From Puffinus mauretanicus (lineage: Eukaryota; Chordata; Aves; Procellariiformes; Procellariidae): a DNA stretch of 64,000 bases. Shown piece after piece: positions 45,721 to 59,030 of this stretch. Within the stretch, counting starts at the first letter, position 1; every line of letters begins with the position of its first letter. The DNA lies in the NCBI GenBank assembly GCA_023333565.1, contig JAJKFH010003085.1:36932-100931 (forward strand). Direction: 5' to 3'. The notes beneath the pieces are model-generated. The model ran no database searches, was not told the DNA's origin, and saw only the letters and a program-made list of their open reading frames with translations. Both the position numbers and the translations under genes were made by a program.

Positions 45721-48700
45721 CGGCTGTCGTCCCCTTGACCTGTTTCCCCGGGGATTTGCTAGTCACGGGATGTCGACGCTGACGTTTAATATTCGCTTTG
45801 AGGATGACAGTCTACCTTCAAATCCTTCAAATCTGTGTAAAATACCTCTTTTGAGCTATTCTTTACCAGGTAGCGCGGGCGATAGCGTCATGCCTGTACA
45901 AAGGCAGCTTTGAAGTGGCCGCACCTGAGCTTAAGATGGTTGCAAGCTCTTTCCCTGTGGGCTTGCTCTCTTGAGAGAAAGTAGCTCTGGTCATGAGGCG
46001 CTGGCCCGTCCTACGGGCTCCTAGGATCTTTTTGCGTATTTTTTACTTTTTTTTTTCTGTAGCATCTTTATATTTTGCGGTAGCAGCTGTGCATCCTCTA
46101 AAGGAGCGGTTCGGTGCGGTGACCGTGTACTCCAAAGGAGATTAGCTATCCTAAATTGTTTGAGCAGTCTAACGCAATAAAATGGTCGATAAGTGGAAGG
46201 AGTGACGTTAAGCTGTGAACAGGTTAGATCTGGACCTACTCCGTGAAGAGAGATCGACTGTTAATTTTGTTGTAGTCATGTGGTAGAAATGTTTAACTGC
46301 TTGGGAGGGTATAAAGGGAGATGGTGAGAGGAAGAGGGGAGGACTGCTCTCTTCTGAGAGAGACTCTTAGGCCGGTGGAGCAAGGTGGGTAATGATAGCT
46401 GTACTCTTAATTACTGGCTTCGTGCTGCCCTGGAGCTTCTCCCTCTGCTGCAAAACATTATCTCATCTGTGTGCAATAAAACTGACTTCTTTTAATGACC
46501 GTGTCCCCCTTGGGTAGGGTGCCTCTCGTCTTGATGCTGTTTATTTGTTTTTTAAGCAGGGAGACAGTTTTAATAGAGTCTGCGAACATAAACAGCGTTT
46601 CAGTAAAATAATGTCTCTTGCTGCCTTCTTTCGTATTTCAAATAACTTACAGCTGTATTAGTGATCTGAAATGCAGTATTATTCTGTCAAAACCTGGGAG
46701 GATGTGACTGGGTAAAAGATTGCTCCTCGCGTGCCAAGTTTCTTGAATTCCTCTCCCTGAGAATCTGTCAGTAGTGAATGCCGGAGGCAGGATACCGATA
46801 CAGATACATCTTTGGTCTGGTCCATTAAATGAAATGCATCTCAAGAGCACAGTGTAGAAATGTTAGTCAGCTCTGAGGAAATTAATACAAAAGTCCATTC
46901 TCTTAGCCTGGAAGAAATACCCGTAGATTTGAGGTTTCCCATACCAAATCGAATATCCCGTTGGATGTGAGATTTGTGCAGCTGATGGAAGTTTTTTTAA
47001 CTTCTGGATACTCTTCAAGCCGCTGGAAGCTGTCTAAATTGCTGGGATTGCAGGCATTTCAGGTGGTTTTATTAATAATGTGTCAGGGCTAGACTACACT
47101 TCTTGGTGAGTTCAGATCATGTGGTTTGCTAATATAAGAAATGGGTTCCTGTGGAAAAGCACATTGTGCTACTAAATGTTTGGCCCGTGCGGTTCCCTGC
47201 TGTAATTCAACTGAAACTGGTGTGCTTTCTTCCCGTTCCTTGCGATTTGTTTTCCTTGTGAGCTCGTGACTTTGCAGGTGTGTCCTGCATGGCAGGAGAA
47301 AACCTCCTGGGCTAGCAGCTGAGATTTGGCACTTGGAAAAGTGACAGAACAAATGCTGCCCTGAAAGCGCCGTGAGAATCTTGAAGGAAAGAAAGATAAG
47401 CGAGGCCTTGAGGTGTGGGGGTTTTCTAACAGCTGATCTAAGGACTGTGCCTTTCCCACCGTGCTGGGTAGATGGAGTTGGCGCCGAGGAGTAAAATTGC
47501 CTTCCCAAACTCCCAGAGTCTTTTCTGGGGTGTTGCACGTACTGCAGAGAATTGAGGTATTTCATTTCCAAGTCCTTAAGGCGAGGATTGAAAGGATGAT
47601 ACGTTTGGTCATGTCTCGAGAAAGCATAATGGTATCAAAGATATTAATTCTTGGAGGAAAAAAAAATTGAAAACAATCAGCTTTGTAGGAGAGGCACACG
47701 TTGGTAAACCCTGGACGGAGAGACGCTGCGGCATGAGCTCGCCTGCACTAGGCAGCACTGAATCACCTTGGGGATGGCTTAGGTCAGAGTTGACGTTTCA
47801 GCGTCCAACCACACGTCTCAAATCTCAGGATACGAGTATTTTTTTTACTTACGGAGCTCTGTTTTGCAGCGACAGGGGATCGGAGAGCCCAGCGTGTACC
47901 ATGCCGTGGTGGTTATTTTCCTGGAGTTCTTCGCCTGGGGGCTGCTGACCACGCCGATGCTAACGGTGAGTAAGTCTCCCTGGGGATAATACTGGCTCTT
48001 GTAGACTTGGGTTGGCGAGGGTAAAGATCTTAACATGGGCCTTTGGAGTATGGCAAGTAGAAACCAAGAGGTAATGGTTTGTACCTGGAGCTATAGAGAT
48101 TTTTTATGGAGTTGGGCAATTATTTTCTTAATTATTGTAGCTTAACTTGAAGCAAAGCACGAGTTAGATTTTTGAAAGCTTTTGGAGGATTTTGAGAAAG
48201 CAGGAGTGAAAGAGCTAACCTGAAATTACTAGAATTTACTGGTAGTTTACTGTCATTTATTGCTTTTTTTTTGGTAGGTATTAAAAAAAAAAGTACACTT
48301 GGGAACTTAATGAAAGAAAGTTGAGCAAAGCTTTGACTTTTTATCTGAAGACTCCACCTTTTAGCCTACACTGACTTATTTAGGGATAAAAGATTTTTGT
48401 TGAACTACCACCATCATTGTCTGGGGTGTAAAAGCAGAGAGATGATTTCCTGGCAGTTACTTGCTCCACCAAGTCATGCTCGTTCTGGGAGAGCCCGCCA
48501 GTAACTCATTCAGGACTCGACTGAGTTCTGATTAACACAGGCCGCAAAGGCAACTTCACAATCAAGTTAAGTGCAGAGCGATAGCTTTATTAAATAAACT
48601 TGAAATCTCATCTCAGATACTTGCCTTTACTTAAGGAGCTGTAAACTTCTGATCTGGCACTTGCAGGAAGAATTCTCGGCTTTTTAAATTCATTTTCTGG

Positions 48701-51700
48701 TGGTGGTATGCCAGCTCATATTGAAGTCTAATATGCCGTGCGTATTTTTGACCTGATCTCTGATCTAGGTAACTATGCAAAAGGAGTCTTTGTTTATGCA
48801 AAGGCATTTAGAAATTAGTATTAGCTCAGTAGTATAAAATGGAAATCGAACATACAGACAGTACAAAAAGGGGGGAGAAGAACAGAAAAGTTATGTGGTC
48901 ACATGAAGTAAAACTAGAGGGAAATCGGATGGTGCAGGGCTGGAGAAAGGCATGTGTCCGATTATCTTAGCCCTGCCCAAGCGTGCTGGAATAATTTATA
49001 GACCTGGGAAGTATTAAAGAAAGTGGCTGCCCCTGTTGGAGAGGGGGGGTAGAGCTCTCACGCAGGTACAGCAGGGGCGTTGTCGGTAGTGTATTTCCCA
49101 TTTTCCCTGTTCTGTGCTCCTCCAGGCATCTCGCTGTCAGGTGCTTATGGAAATTCTGCAAAAGTTGCTAGCTCTGGTTTTTTGTTTTTGTTGGTTTTTT
49201 TTTTTTTTCCCCCCTAGGTGTTACACCAGACTTTTCCTCAGCATACCTTCTTGATGAATGGCCTGATTCACGGAGTCAAGGTAAGGAGTATTCCTTCCAG
49301 GCTTTCATTTGAATCTGCAATCAGTGCAAGAAGTGGCAAGCCATTATAATGTGTCATTTGCTGATGTCAGCCAGTATTTGATGGATAAATGTTCCTATTT
49401 CAGTTTGGGGTGCTGCTGGCAAACGAAATGAAGAGTTGACAGAGCATAGACATCGGGCAGCTTGTGTAGTTGATTTTACTGAGCAGTATTAACAACGTGC
49501 TGCTTGTCAACATGGGTTTGGGGCTGTAACAGCTGTGTTTCAGCTGAAAATATTCTAATCAGCATGAGATCAGCCCTGTATCCATATTCTGGAGCGTAAC
49601 AAAATAAAAAATCAATGACATCTGAACTTACCGGTAATAGAAGCGGAAACTAAGCGGGCCTGAGTGGGCTCTCCCCAGACAGAAGGTGGGGAGTGTGTTG
49701 TGACGTGGTAAGTGGCTGCGGTGAGTTTGGACTAGACCAGCGTTCCCAGAGCCTTGGGGGAGGCAATTGGAGGCAACTATAGCGAACAAGCAGTAGCCAT
49801 GCGTTCTGACTCGGGAATGTGGCAAAACAGATTGTTAGGCCCTGGCTCTGGCAAGAGGATCTCAGAAAATGGCCCCAGAGAGGTTGGGCACTCCCATGTA
49901 CACGTAAGGGCTCTTCCCTGCCCGTCTCGGGTTTGAAAGACATTGAAAGGCATTGAACAATTTTATTTGTGCTTAATGGCCTTGGCATCTCATCGGGTCT
50001 GTCTTGTCTTCATCTAAAAGAGAAAGCTTTCCCTAGAACTGCAGCAGATGTTAATGTGATGGAGCTGTGCCAACGTCTTTTTAGGGACTGGCAGGGCAAA
50101 TCCCTGCTGCACAGGCGTGCCTGGGAAGACCACAGCTGCAGGCTGAGCAGTTGCAGGGAACGGGAAGTAATTGGAGGGTTTAGCAGCGCCTCGCTGGTCG
50201 AGGATTTTTTTTTTTCTCCCTAAAAGGATGTGAGCAGTTTAACAAACTGTTATGTTTTGGTGCTATTGCCTGCTTGTGGAAAATAGGAATGGATTGTCTG
50301 GTCGTATTTTTATCTTTAGATGATATTGTCAAAAGCTCTTGCTATTGATAATTAGAATTTGACTTAGGGATTTCTCTTTGTCTGTCTTAGGGCCTGCTTT
50401 CTTTTCTAAGTGCCCCACTGATTGGTGCTCTCTCCGATGTCTGGGGCAGGAAATCCTTCCTCCTCCTCACCGTCTTCTTCACCTGTGCGCCAATTCCCCT
50501 TATGAAGATCAGTCCGTGGTGAGTTTACTCTTGTAAACGAGGGGTTCTGGGGAGAGGAAATGAGTGTGAGGCTGAACGATGCGGGATTTGTGGGTGTTGC
50601 ATTTGAGGATGAGATGGAAGGGTCCGTCCAATGGAGAAGGATGCTCAGCCTAGAGACTAATTACCTGTCTGGTTCTACCGGAGCTTTCAGCGTCAGGAAG
50701 AAAGAGTCTGTCTTTCCTCTCCTGGTGCCTATTCTCCTGATAGGTGCGTTATCACTATTAGGGCGTGTTGATGTTTCCTTCCTGTGCGGGGAAAATAAGT
50801 GATAAAACTCCATGGGCCACCAGACTGAAGCTGGGTGTTCCTGAGCGCTTTCTGGTGCCATGAAGTAGGGTGGACTGCAGGAAGAATAACGGAGAGGTTC
50901 TAATTCAGCAGCTGTGCACTACCGTGTGGTTGCTCTCTAACTCTGCCTTTGGCAATGCCTGTTTCAGGTGGTATTTTGCTGTCATTTCCATGTCTGGAGT
51001 CTTTGCTGTCACCTTTTCTGTGATTTTTGCCTACGTTGCTGATATCACACAGGAGCATGAACGCAGCACGGCGTATGGCTTGGTAAGGAGCTGAATAACT
51101 GGCTTGGCTCTTGAAAGAAATATTTGGGGCTTTGCAGGTAGGAGAGGTATAAAATTAGGGTGGGAGATTTATTGACAAGCCTGAGGACAGTTATCAGTGA
51201 AAAAATGATATGCGCTTCACTAATAATACAGTCTCCCTGTTCTTCTGTTTGTGATTTAGGACGAGGGAGAGGGCTAATTTCTATGCAATCTGAATACCGG
51301 CTGTATTGTCGCTTGGCCTTTGAACCAGCCTGGTCTGTGAACTTCTTTGCAGCGGGAAAGGGAGCAGGCTGTGATGCTGGCACGCATACAAGTAGCCTGT
51401 CATTGGGCCCTTCCTATAGCGTTACTGAAAGTTTCGTACGTGAATTGTTAGGATAGCTTTAATTTCCCTTTGCTAGAACTTAGCCTAGATTGCACCAAGA
51501 GAACATGTCATCTTTCCGTCTACAGGAATCCCTGTTCACCTGGATTATCTCCATCAAAGATGGCAAAACTAGTACCCTTGGGTTACTCTGGAGGAGAAAA
51601 TAGGCTCTAGGAAGAAAAGGCTGTATTGATGTTTTATGCTTTCAGGTGTCAGCCACGTTTGCTGCGAGTCTGGTCACAAGCCCAGCGATTGGTGCGTACC

Positions 51701-54700
51701 TTTCCCAAGCCTACGGCGATACGTTGGTGGTCGTGCTAGCTTCAGGTGTTGCTTTGCTGGATATTGGTTTCATCCTGCTGGCTGTGCCGGAGTCTCTGCC
51801 AGAAGAGATGCGCCCGGTCTCTTGGGGAGCTCCAATCTCTTGGGAACAAGCAGACCCGTTCGCTGTAAGTAATGTTGCTGCTGGTTTTTGCGCATGCTGC
51901 TTACGTTTGCTTTAGTTCTGCTAATTTCTCTCAAAAGGAAGATGCATTCCACAAAAGGTGAAGGATGCGAGGCTTAGATTAACCCTGTCGAAGGTACAGC
52001 GTTCAACTGGCAGCAGACTGCACGTATCTAGAGATGTGTAGCAGCTTCTCACCGATTTCATATAGCTACAAACCACCTAAAAGCAGCTCCAGATGTCCTG
52101 AAGCAAGAGCACCTCTTGGTGGAAATGTGCCAGTTAATAAATTCTATTACTTAGCAATAGTGTAGTGTCAGGAGAAGTCTTTTGCGTTCCTGGCTTCTCA
52201 GGACCTTTGCTAACGATGAGGAGCTTTGCACAGTTTCACCTCACCTTTGCTTGCTATGAAGATTATTTTGGCTGTCTGAGGAAAAAACAACTCTTGATCA
52301 AAAGCACTTGACTATAAATCTGAGAAACTGAAAGGTAAAAATTCTTCATTCTAGGGTGTGAGTTGATGCAATTGTACACCTGGTCTGGTGTGTTGTGGCA
52401 GTGTTCGCATCTTCCTCTGAAATGCTGGTCTGGTTTCATTCAAGCATTCGCTTCTTTGATATAAGATGGTGACTTAAGCACTTGGTTTTGCTGTCTCTGT
52501 ACCTGGAGAATATTTAATGATATTAACTCTTTAATTTTTTCATTCCCCACCCCCCTTCCCTACAGTCCTTGCGGAAAGTGGGTCAGGATTCCACAGTGCT
52601 GCTCATCTGTATCACTGTCTTTCTCTCCTACCTTCCTGAAGCCGGCCAGTACTCCAGCTTTTTCCTGTACCTGCGACAGGTCAGTCTCTTGTGATGAGGG
52701 AAGGCTCTGAATGCAGGAAATCCCAGCCTACAAATATTATCTTAGTTGCATGTCCTGAGGAAGCTGATCTTGGCCAATAGCTTAGTAAAGTTGAAGCTAT
52801 AAGAAATAGTGACTTGTTCCAGCTTTCCTAAAACATGTGGGACCTGGCGACCCCTCTGTAGGCATTGCCAGGACCCTTGCTTGGCGTCTTGTTGGTGGTC
52901 TGCCTGTCCATCCATGTCCATGCCACTCTCAAGCATTTAAGGTGAACCCAGTGATTTAAAGCTGTTTCTTCAGCCAGAGGAAAATCTTCCATTTTATTCC
53001 TATGGCAGCAGGGAGGTAGTGGAAGGTACGGTTGATTAATGTTTAAGTACCTGATAAGCAATGCCAGTAAACATTAGTGACACTGATGGAGTGGCTTTTC
53101 TCGTATGGCACAAATCTCTTGCCTGAAAAGTCCCTCTTTGGTGTTTTCACAGGTCATTGGTTTTTCCTCGGAGACTGTGGCAGCCTTTATTGGTGTAGTT
53201 GGAATTCTCTCTATACTGGCTCAGGTGAGAAGCAATTTCTGTCTTGGCTCTAAGCAGTGTGGTTATAAGAATGTCCAAAATTTCTGATAATCAGGGCTGG
53301 TGAGTTGTCAGAATCCCTGTGGTCACATAGACGTCATCGGACCCGTGCACGGCTACCCGCGGTCCCTCTTTCTTATCTTTTGAATGTAGCTATGGTTTGT
53401 TGAATAACAAACTGTGGTAGACGGTGGGGTGGCCCCGTGGTGTTCTGTGAAAAACTATAGATTGTGCTCTGATTGCCACGGGCAGGGATGTGCTGGTTTC
53501 TAACACAACGTTAGGAGAGTGGAGGTGTGCATGTGCATGATAGCCAGTCTCACAGCAGCACGAGTTCCCTCGGATTCCTGTCCTCTTGTCTTCCAGTGTT
53601 GTCATCTTTCTTTGCACTTACTTTGAAAGCATCTGTTTTTCTTTCCAGACAGTAGTGTTGGGAATTCTCATGCGTTCGATAGGAAATAAAAACACCATCC
53701 TGTTGGGACTAGGCTTCCAGATCCTGCAGCTTGCCTGGTACGGCTTCGGATCGCAGCCTTGGTAAGAGTTTGCCCATGTTTGTCTCCTGGCGTCGGCAGG
53801 TTTCTCCCTCTGCGGTGGCTCCGTGGCTCTGCGGCAGCTCCCTGTCCCCTGGCAGGGGGCCCTCGGGAGCCTTCCTCCCCTAATTGCTGCCTCTTTCTTT
53901 CCGAGGATGATGTGGGCAGCGGGAGCTGTGGCTGCCATGTCTAGCATCACCTTCCCAGCCATCAGTGCCATGGTGTCTAGGAACGCGGACCCCGACCAAC
54001 AGGGTGAGGCGCTTGGGGATTTCTCTAACGAGCGAGTTCATCCCAGCGGGCGCTTGAGCTGATGCACGTTCGAATTCTCAGCATTGGCGGTGGAGGGGTG
54101 GGCAGGAACGTCTGTGCTGATGCTTTGGGAGGGAATTCTTAAATCATGCCCGTAGGTGTTCAGTGTTCCCTGTCTGAGGTAGAGAGGAGACTGCTGCTTC
54201 ATCGTTTGCCCACTTCATGGTTTGACCCTGAGTCCTCAGACTTGGCTGCCTTAAATTCCGGTTCAGCTGGAAATTGTCCTTGATGAGCCCATGCTCGTTT
54301 TATTCTTGAAAGTAGCAAGCCCAGCATTACTGATTTTTGTAAAACCTGATACTGAGCGAAGCTAATCGCCAGCTAGCCATTTCATTGTAGAGTTCATGTC
54401 AATCCAGATCTGAATCTTTGATCCTGTCTTTAAATATGTAAGCATCCTTGAAAAAAACAAGTTTCTTCAGAAAGCTCTAAGCCTATCTTCCTTTCCTCGC
54501 TTTGTCCCCAGGTGTGGTGCAGGGGATGATCACTGGAATTCGGGGTCTGTGTAACGGCCTGGGGCCGGCGCTCTATGGCTTTGTCTTCTATCTCTTCCAT
54601 GTGGAGTTGAATGAAATGGCTGAGGTGGAAACTTTGGGTAAGGCCTCCAAACCCAACATGGCCAACCCTACAGACGAGGTAAGCTGTTCAGCTTTATCAT

Positions 54701-54976
54701 TCCGTTTGCTGGGCTTCTTATGCCCTTGGACTCGCGCATGAATCGTTCCTCTGTTTCGCCCTACAGAGCAGCATTATCCCAGGGCCTCCATTCCTGTTCG
54801 GAGCTTGTTCTGTCCTGCTGTCGCTCCTGGTGGCCTTGTTCATTCCAGAACACAACCTTGCACTGAGATCAGGCAGCCACAAGAAGCACAGTAACGGAGC
54901 CCAGACCCACACCCACAGCCCGCAGGCCGGAGGATCGGATGGCAAAGAGCCCCTGCTCGAGGACAGCAGCGTATGA
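45078..54976 (+). CDS. MFSD14A-like: MFSD14-family (HIAT1-like) major facilitator transporter, 12 exons
   Basis: Coding exons: 45078-45161, 47870-47965, 49218-49280, 50391-50518, 50968-51082, 51646-51864, 52566-52679, 53153-53224, 53649-53761, 53906-54003, 54512-54678, 54767-54976. All borders are GT-AG and the frames join to 492 aa (human MFSD14A about 490, MFSD14B about 506, by memory). The order is a basic N-terminus (KKKKKRLNRSVLLAKK), twelve expected membrane helices, MFS motif A as GALSDVWGRK (about 93-102), FAYVADITQEHERS, SYLPEAGQYSSFFLYLRQ, GNKNTILLGLGFQILQLAWY, IPGPPFLFGACSVLL, and a His-containing tail ending EPLLEDSSV. MFSD14 proteins are orphan solute carriers of internal membranes; MFSD14A loss causes globozoospermia in mice. 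Residues mix A- and B-type (see findings), so this looks like a separate paralog and not MFSD14A itself. Confidence 0.93.
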
Positions 54977-57900
54977 GGTTGGGAGGGAAGGACCTGGCTT
55001 GCGTCTCAACTCCAGATCAAGGACGGACTAAGCCGGTTGGAGTTCGGGGAGAGAGGGTGGGGGGAGAGAAGAAACGAGGTAACAGACTGTGCCACTAACA
55101 GCTAATGAGAAGGGACAGGGTTTCCCTTCAAGCCAAATACACCCAGCTGGTGCAAAAATGGAATTGTATCATCTGGTGCTGATGGAAAGGGGAGACACTG
55201 AACTGCTCCACGCGAAGGGATGGTTCTTTAAAGCAAACCCGCCCTTATACGTGAATACGGAACTTCATGGCGCGACCTGCCAAATACTCAACTTGCCAGT
55301 GAAAAATTAAGGAGCTAGCATTGCCTAATGTGAACTAACTGAGTTGCCAGCCAGAATAAAAACAAGGCATCTGTTACATGCCCCCAGCCCCTTACAGAAT
55401 TGGTACTTGCTACTGATCCCGTCCCAGCTCGGCTGGCTAACCTCGGCCTGGGGAGAGGCTTGACCGCTGCCCTGGGCGGTGTGTGCAGCCTGTGCTGCCA
55501 GACACCGAGTAAAAAGTGTGTGAAGAACAGACAGCGTAGTCGACTCTGAGCAGATCCTTGCTGCTTTGAGGATCTGATGAATTTGCCCATTCTGGCCCAA
55601 GTGAAACTTAAACCAAAAAAAAAAAAAAAATCTACTGACTTAATGTCCTGATGAAGATAAGAAAAATTAAGAAGTAAAGTTACAACTGACACAGGGGAGA
55701 ACGGGCAGATGAGAGAAGGGCAACTACGTGAATTACAAACGCTTAGGTGGTCAACAACGTTTGTATTTGTTTGGTTTTTCTTTTTCTGTTACACTGATGT
55801 AACATTTGCCTGTCGCTGCCTCCATAGGTAGTAGGTAGAAGGCTTTTTCAGAAATCTTTTTCTGGAACTCTAAGTGTTGTTTAGAAAATCAGTTCTCCGA
55901 GAGGTTGGAGAAACAACTAAACTCTGCTAAGCACTTTGATAAAGCGTGGTTTCCTGCGAGAAAGGTCAAAGAAATAGCTGTTTATCTTGAGCACTTTTAT
56001 AAAGCATGTTGATTTTTTTCCCCAGGCCCTTGCCATCTGATATTAAAAGCAGATAATGACTGTAGCTTGTTTTTTCTCAGTCCAAAAGATCCAGATGGCG
56101 ACGATTGCAGTTGATTTGAACTTACAGGTTTGGATTCCATGTAGCATTTCTGAGCCTGCTATGAAGGCTTTCGTTTTATTGAAAAATGAAATCGCAACCT
56201 CTGCTGCAGGGTTCGGCTCTGTTTAGAAAGAGCAGCAGATACTTGAACTTGAGTGTTGCAAAAGAAGCTAAGATAAATGTATAGGGAACGCTTGGTTGTT
56301 TATAGATATGTAGAGATATGGCAGAGGGCAGGAAACAATTGTTCTCATTTGAGTAAGATCAGAAGTAATGGCATTGAGCAATCACTGAGGAAGTAAAAGA
56401 CCAAACTGGGAACACTTAAGAAATTAGTTGTTAGGGGAATTGAGGATACAATGGCCAAAAATAGTCCTGTCTCAGAGTGGGGTATGTGCAGCAGCTGTCG
56501 TTCCCTGGCTGGCACCCCTTCTCGGTAGGTTTGGGACAGGTAGCTTAGGGGAGAAAGGCCAAAAGGGAGGGAGCAGTCACTTAATGTCTCGGGTCTTTGC
56601 AAACGGGTAATCGTGGCTGATGCTGTGCCTGCGCAGCAGTGACTGCAAATGCCATTTGCCTCTGGGAAAACACCAGCTGGAGAGCTCGGTCCCTGACCCA
56701 CAACCGGCACAAGCAGGGGAGAGCCCCCTCCGTCCCCTGCCCTGCCCTGGCAGTACGGCTCGCCCCGCTCCGGGAGCGAGGGGACGTCAGCTCCGGGGCG
56801 TATTCGGCGTCTGACCTCTTCTGTGCGCTTGTCGGCGTGAGGGCTGGTTAACGTTGGCTTTGGACAGATCGAGAGCTGCAATTTCATGTAGGTCTTGTAA
56901 ACGCCTGTCAGATATTAACAGCTTGGAAGCACCGCCTGCCTAGACTGGGCTGAACTGATAATTTAGTCTGTTTACCAATTTTCTGGACCAGTTAGTTATT
57001 GGAGGTGGACAGTCAAGCGAAATAATTCGTAGGTTTTTGCACTAATCCAGCCTGGTACCCAGATCCTGTAATCAGAACGGTAAGAGTAGATTATTGTCCG
57101 TGCAGAGGGCAGCCACCTCGGACACCGAGGGTTTGCTGATGAGGATCTCATTGCAGGACTGGAGAACAGAGCTCGCGGAAGGTCTCAGTGACCTGCGGTG
57201 ACTCCAGTTTTCCCAAGCTCGTTGTGGTGATGCTCCAAATTCCCAAACGTTACTGGGATGGTCTGTACCGTACGTGCACAGCAAACTTCTTTCCTGAAGG
57301 AAATCCAGTCACTTAAACGTCCAGGCAGCAATCCCAACTCTGTATCGCTCAAAAAAATGCCTTTTTTTAGACTGGAGATTTACCAAGTACGTCTGACGAT
57401 GAATTTATTTACGCTGTATTAAAATGAACTGAAGTAGGTTTGCCCCTCACACACAAATGAAGTGAAATGAAACACCGAATCGTTACCTCGTTCACACTGA
57501 GGCATTCGGAGCTTCACGGGTAGAATACAGTGGAAAGTTACAAAAAGACGAGCGTAATTTATATGATATAAAGTATATAGAGATATATTTTTAAAAGTCT
57601 TTTCCTTTATTGAATAGTTTCTTGAAACCGATGTGTTTCTAGTCCCATTCCCTCTCACCACCGCTGCTGCCTGCAGCGTCTCAGCCTCTCCTTCCCTTCA
57701 GACAGCAGAACGAACCGGGCGAGCTTCCCTCCTTGTTCCCGTCCGTCACGACGCGATACCCGAGTTTCCAGTGATGCCGACATCCCTCGATTTGTGAGTA
57801 GTGGACCTGGAGTGTTTTGGTCACTTTTTCAGCCCCTGAGCTCGGAGCCGGGCGATGCCGCAGGTTACTGCCGCGTCTGTGTGAAAGGCTCCACCGCGGC

Positions 57901-59025
57901 GGAGGTTTCCTCGGCTGCCGGGGGGGTTACGGCGTCGGGCGGCTGCGCCGGCAGAGGGTACGCGGCGAGCGCCGTTACCAGCGTGAAGGTGACTTGTACG
58001 TCGGTCCCTCGCTGTGCCGGCGCGGGGGCCTCTCGCTGGCGCGGGGGCTGACCCTGGGACGCGGCGTAGCCCCGAGCCCGGGCGCCCGCGGCACGTGGAC
58101 TTGCACGGGGGCTCGACGTGGGGCAGGGCTGCTCGCCCGCCCCAGAGGTATCGCTTGGTCCTGGCGCTGGGAGCAGGCAGGGATTCCTTTCCACGGTTCT
58201 GGAATTCCTTTCACCTGGTTCGGTGGGGGCTCAGCCCCAGGTAACTCCCCTCCCCATCAGCATAGGGATGTGACCCACCCACCGTTCTGCCTTTAAGTGA
58301 CAGAGGAGGACTTGGGCCAAGCCACGACGGAGCTGAAATTACCGGACCTGAATGAAGAATGTCTCATTCTGAAGGGCCGGTAATTCTGCAGCGTCCCACG
58401 TGGAGACTGGAAAATCTGTACGGAGCATTCAGCTAGTTTTGCCAATTTTTGTTACTTTATATGAAAATGCAACTTTTTTAAAAGAGCCTTTTCTTAAAAT
58501 CCCCTTGATCTGCTGTGTAGTGCCTGAGCCTGGCTGTTTAACATCGCTATTCTCAGAATTTGTCTGCAGTGACTTATAATTCAGGTCGGTAACAGCAATG
58601 CCCCAAACATAAGGCAAAAATTGGCTGAATTCCCCTTCTTCTGCAGTTCCAGTGTTAATGGCAGCAGTTCAAGTGAGTTTAAACTGATCTTGTCGCATCA
58701 AAAAACCTGCGTTAAACCATTGCTTTCTCTTTTGCCATTACTTTTGCAAAATAGTAACTTTTTACTTCACTGGTTTTTATTTTTTTCTCTGCACTTGAAT
58801 GGCTGCTAACATCTTTGATTATCTTTAAAAAGTGTGGGCATGTGGCAAGCCCACGTTCACTGCAGAATGGCAGTACCTCTGCTCTCTCAAAGTTTACTAT
58901 TGCGTGCATTTCTGTATCTCTTTTTTTAAGCTAACGATGAAATGTATTTATTTCGGTTCCGATTGTGTTTAGAACTGGCTAATCCCTCCCTCCAATGGAT
59001 TATTTATTAAACTGCTGCTTTCCTG
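54977..59025 (+). other. 3' untranslated region of the MFSD14 gene (inferred)
   Basis: AT-richer DNA without recognised genes runs from the stop codon to ATTAAA at 59,006-59,011, which is followed by a GTTGTGGTG element. AATAAA at 55,355-55,360 could give a short form. Blocks near 57,700-58,250 are GC-rich with meaningless open frames. Confidence 0.45.
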
Positions 59026-59030
59026 TTGTG
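59006..59030 (+). terminator. candidate distal polyA site of the MFSD14 gene
   Basis: ATTAAA (59,006-59,011) in an AT-rich tail is followed by TGTTGTGGTGAAG, a GT-rich downstream element. Confidence 0.45.
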
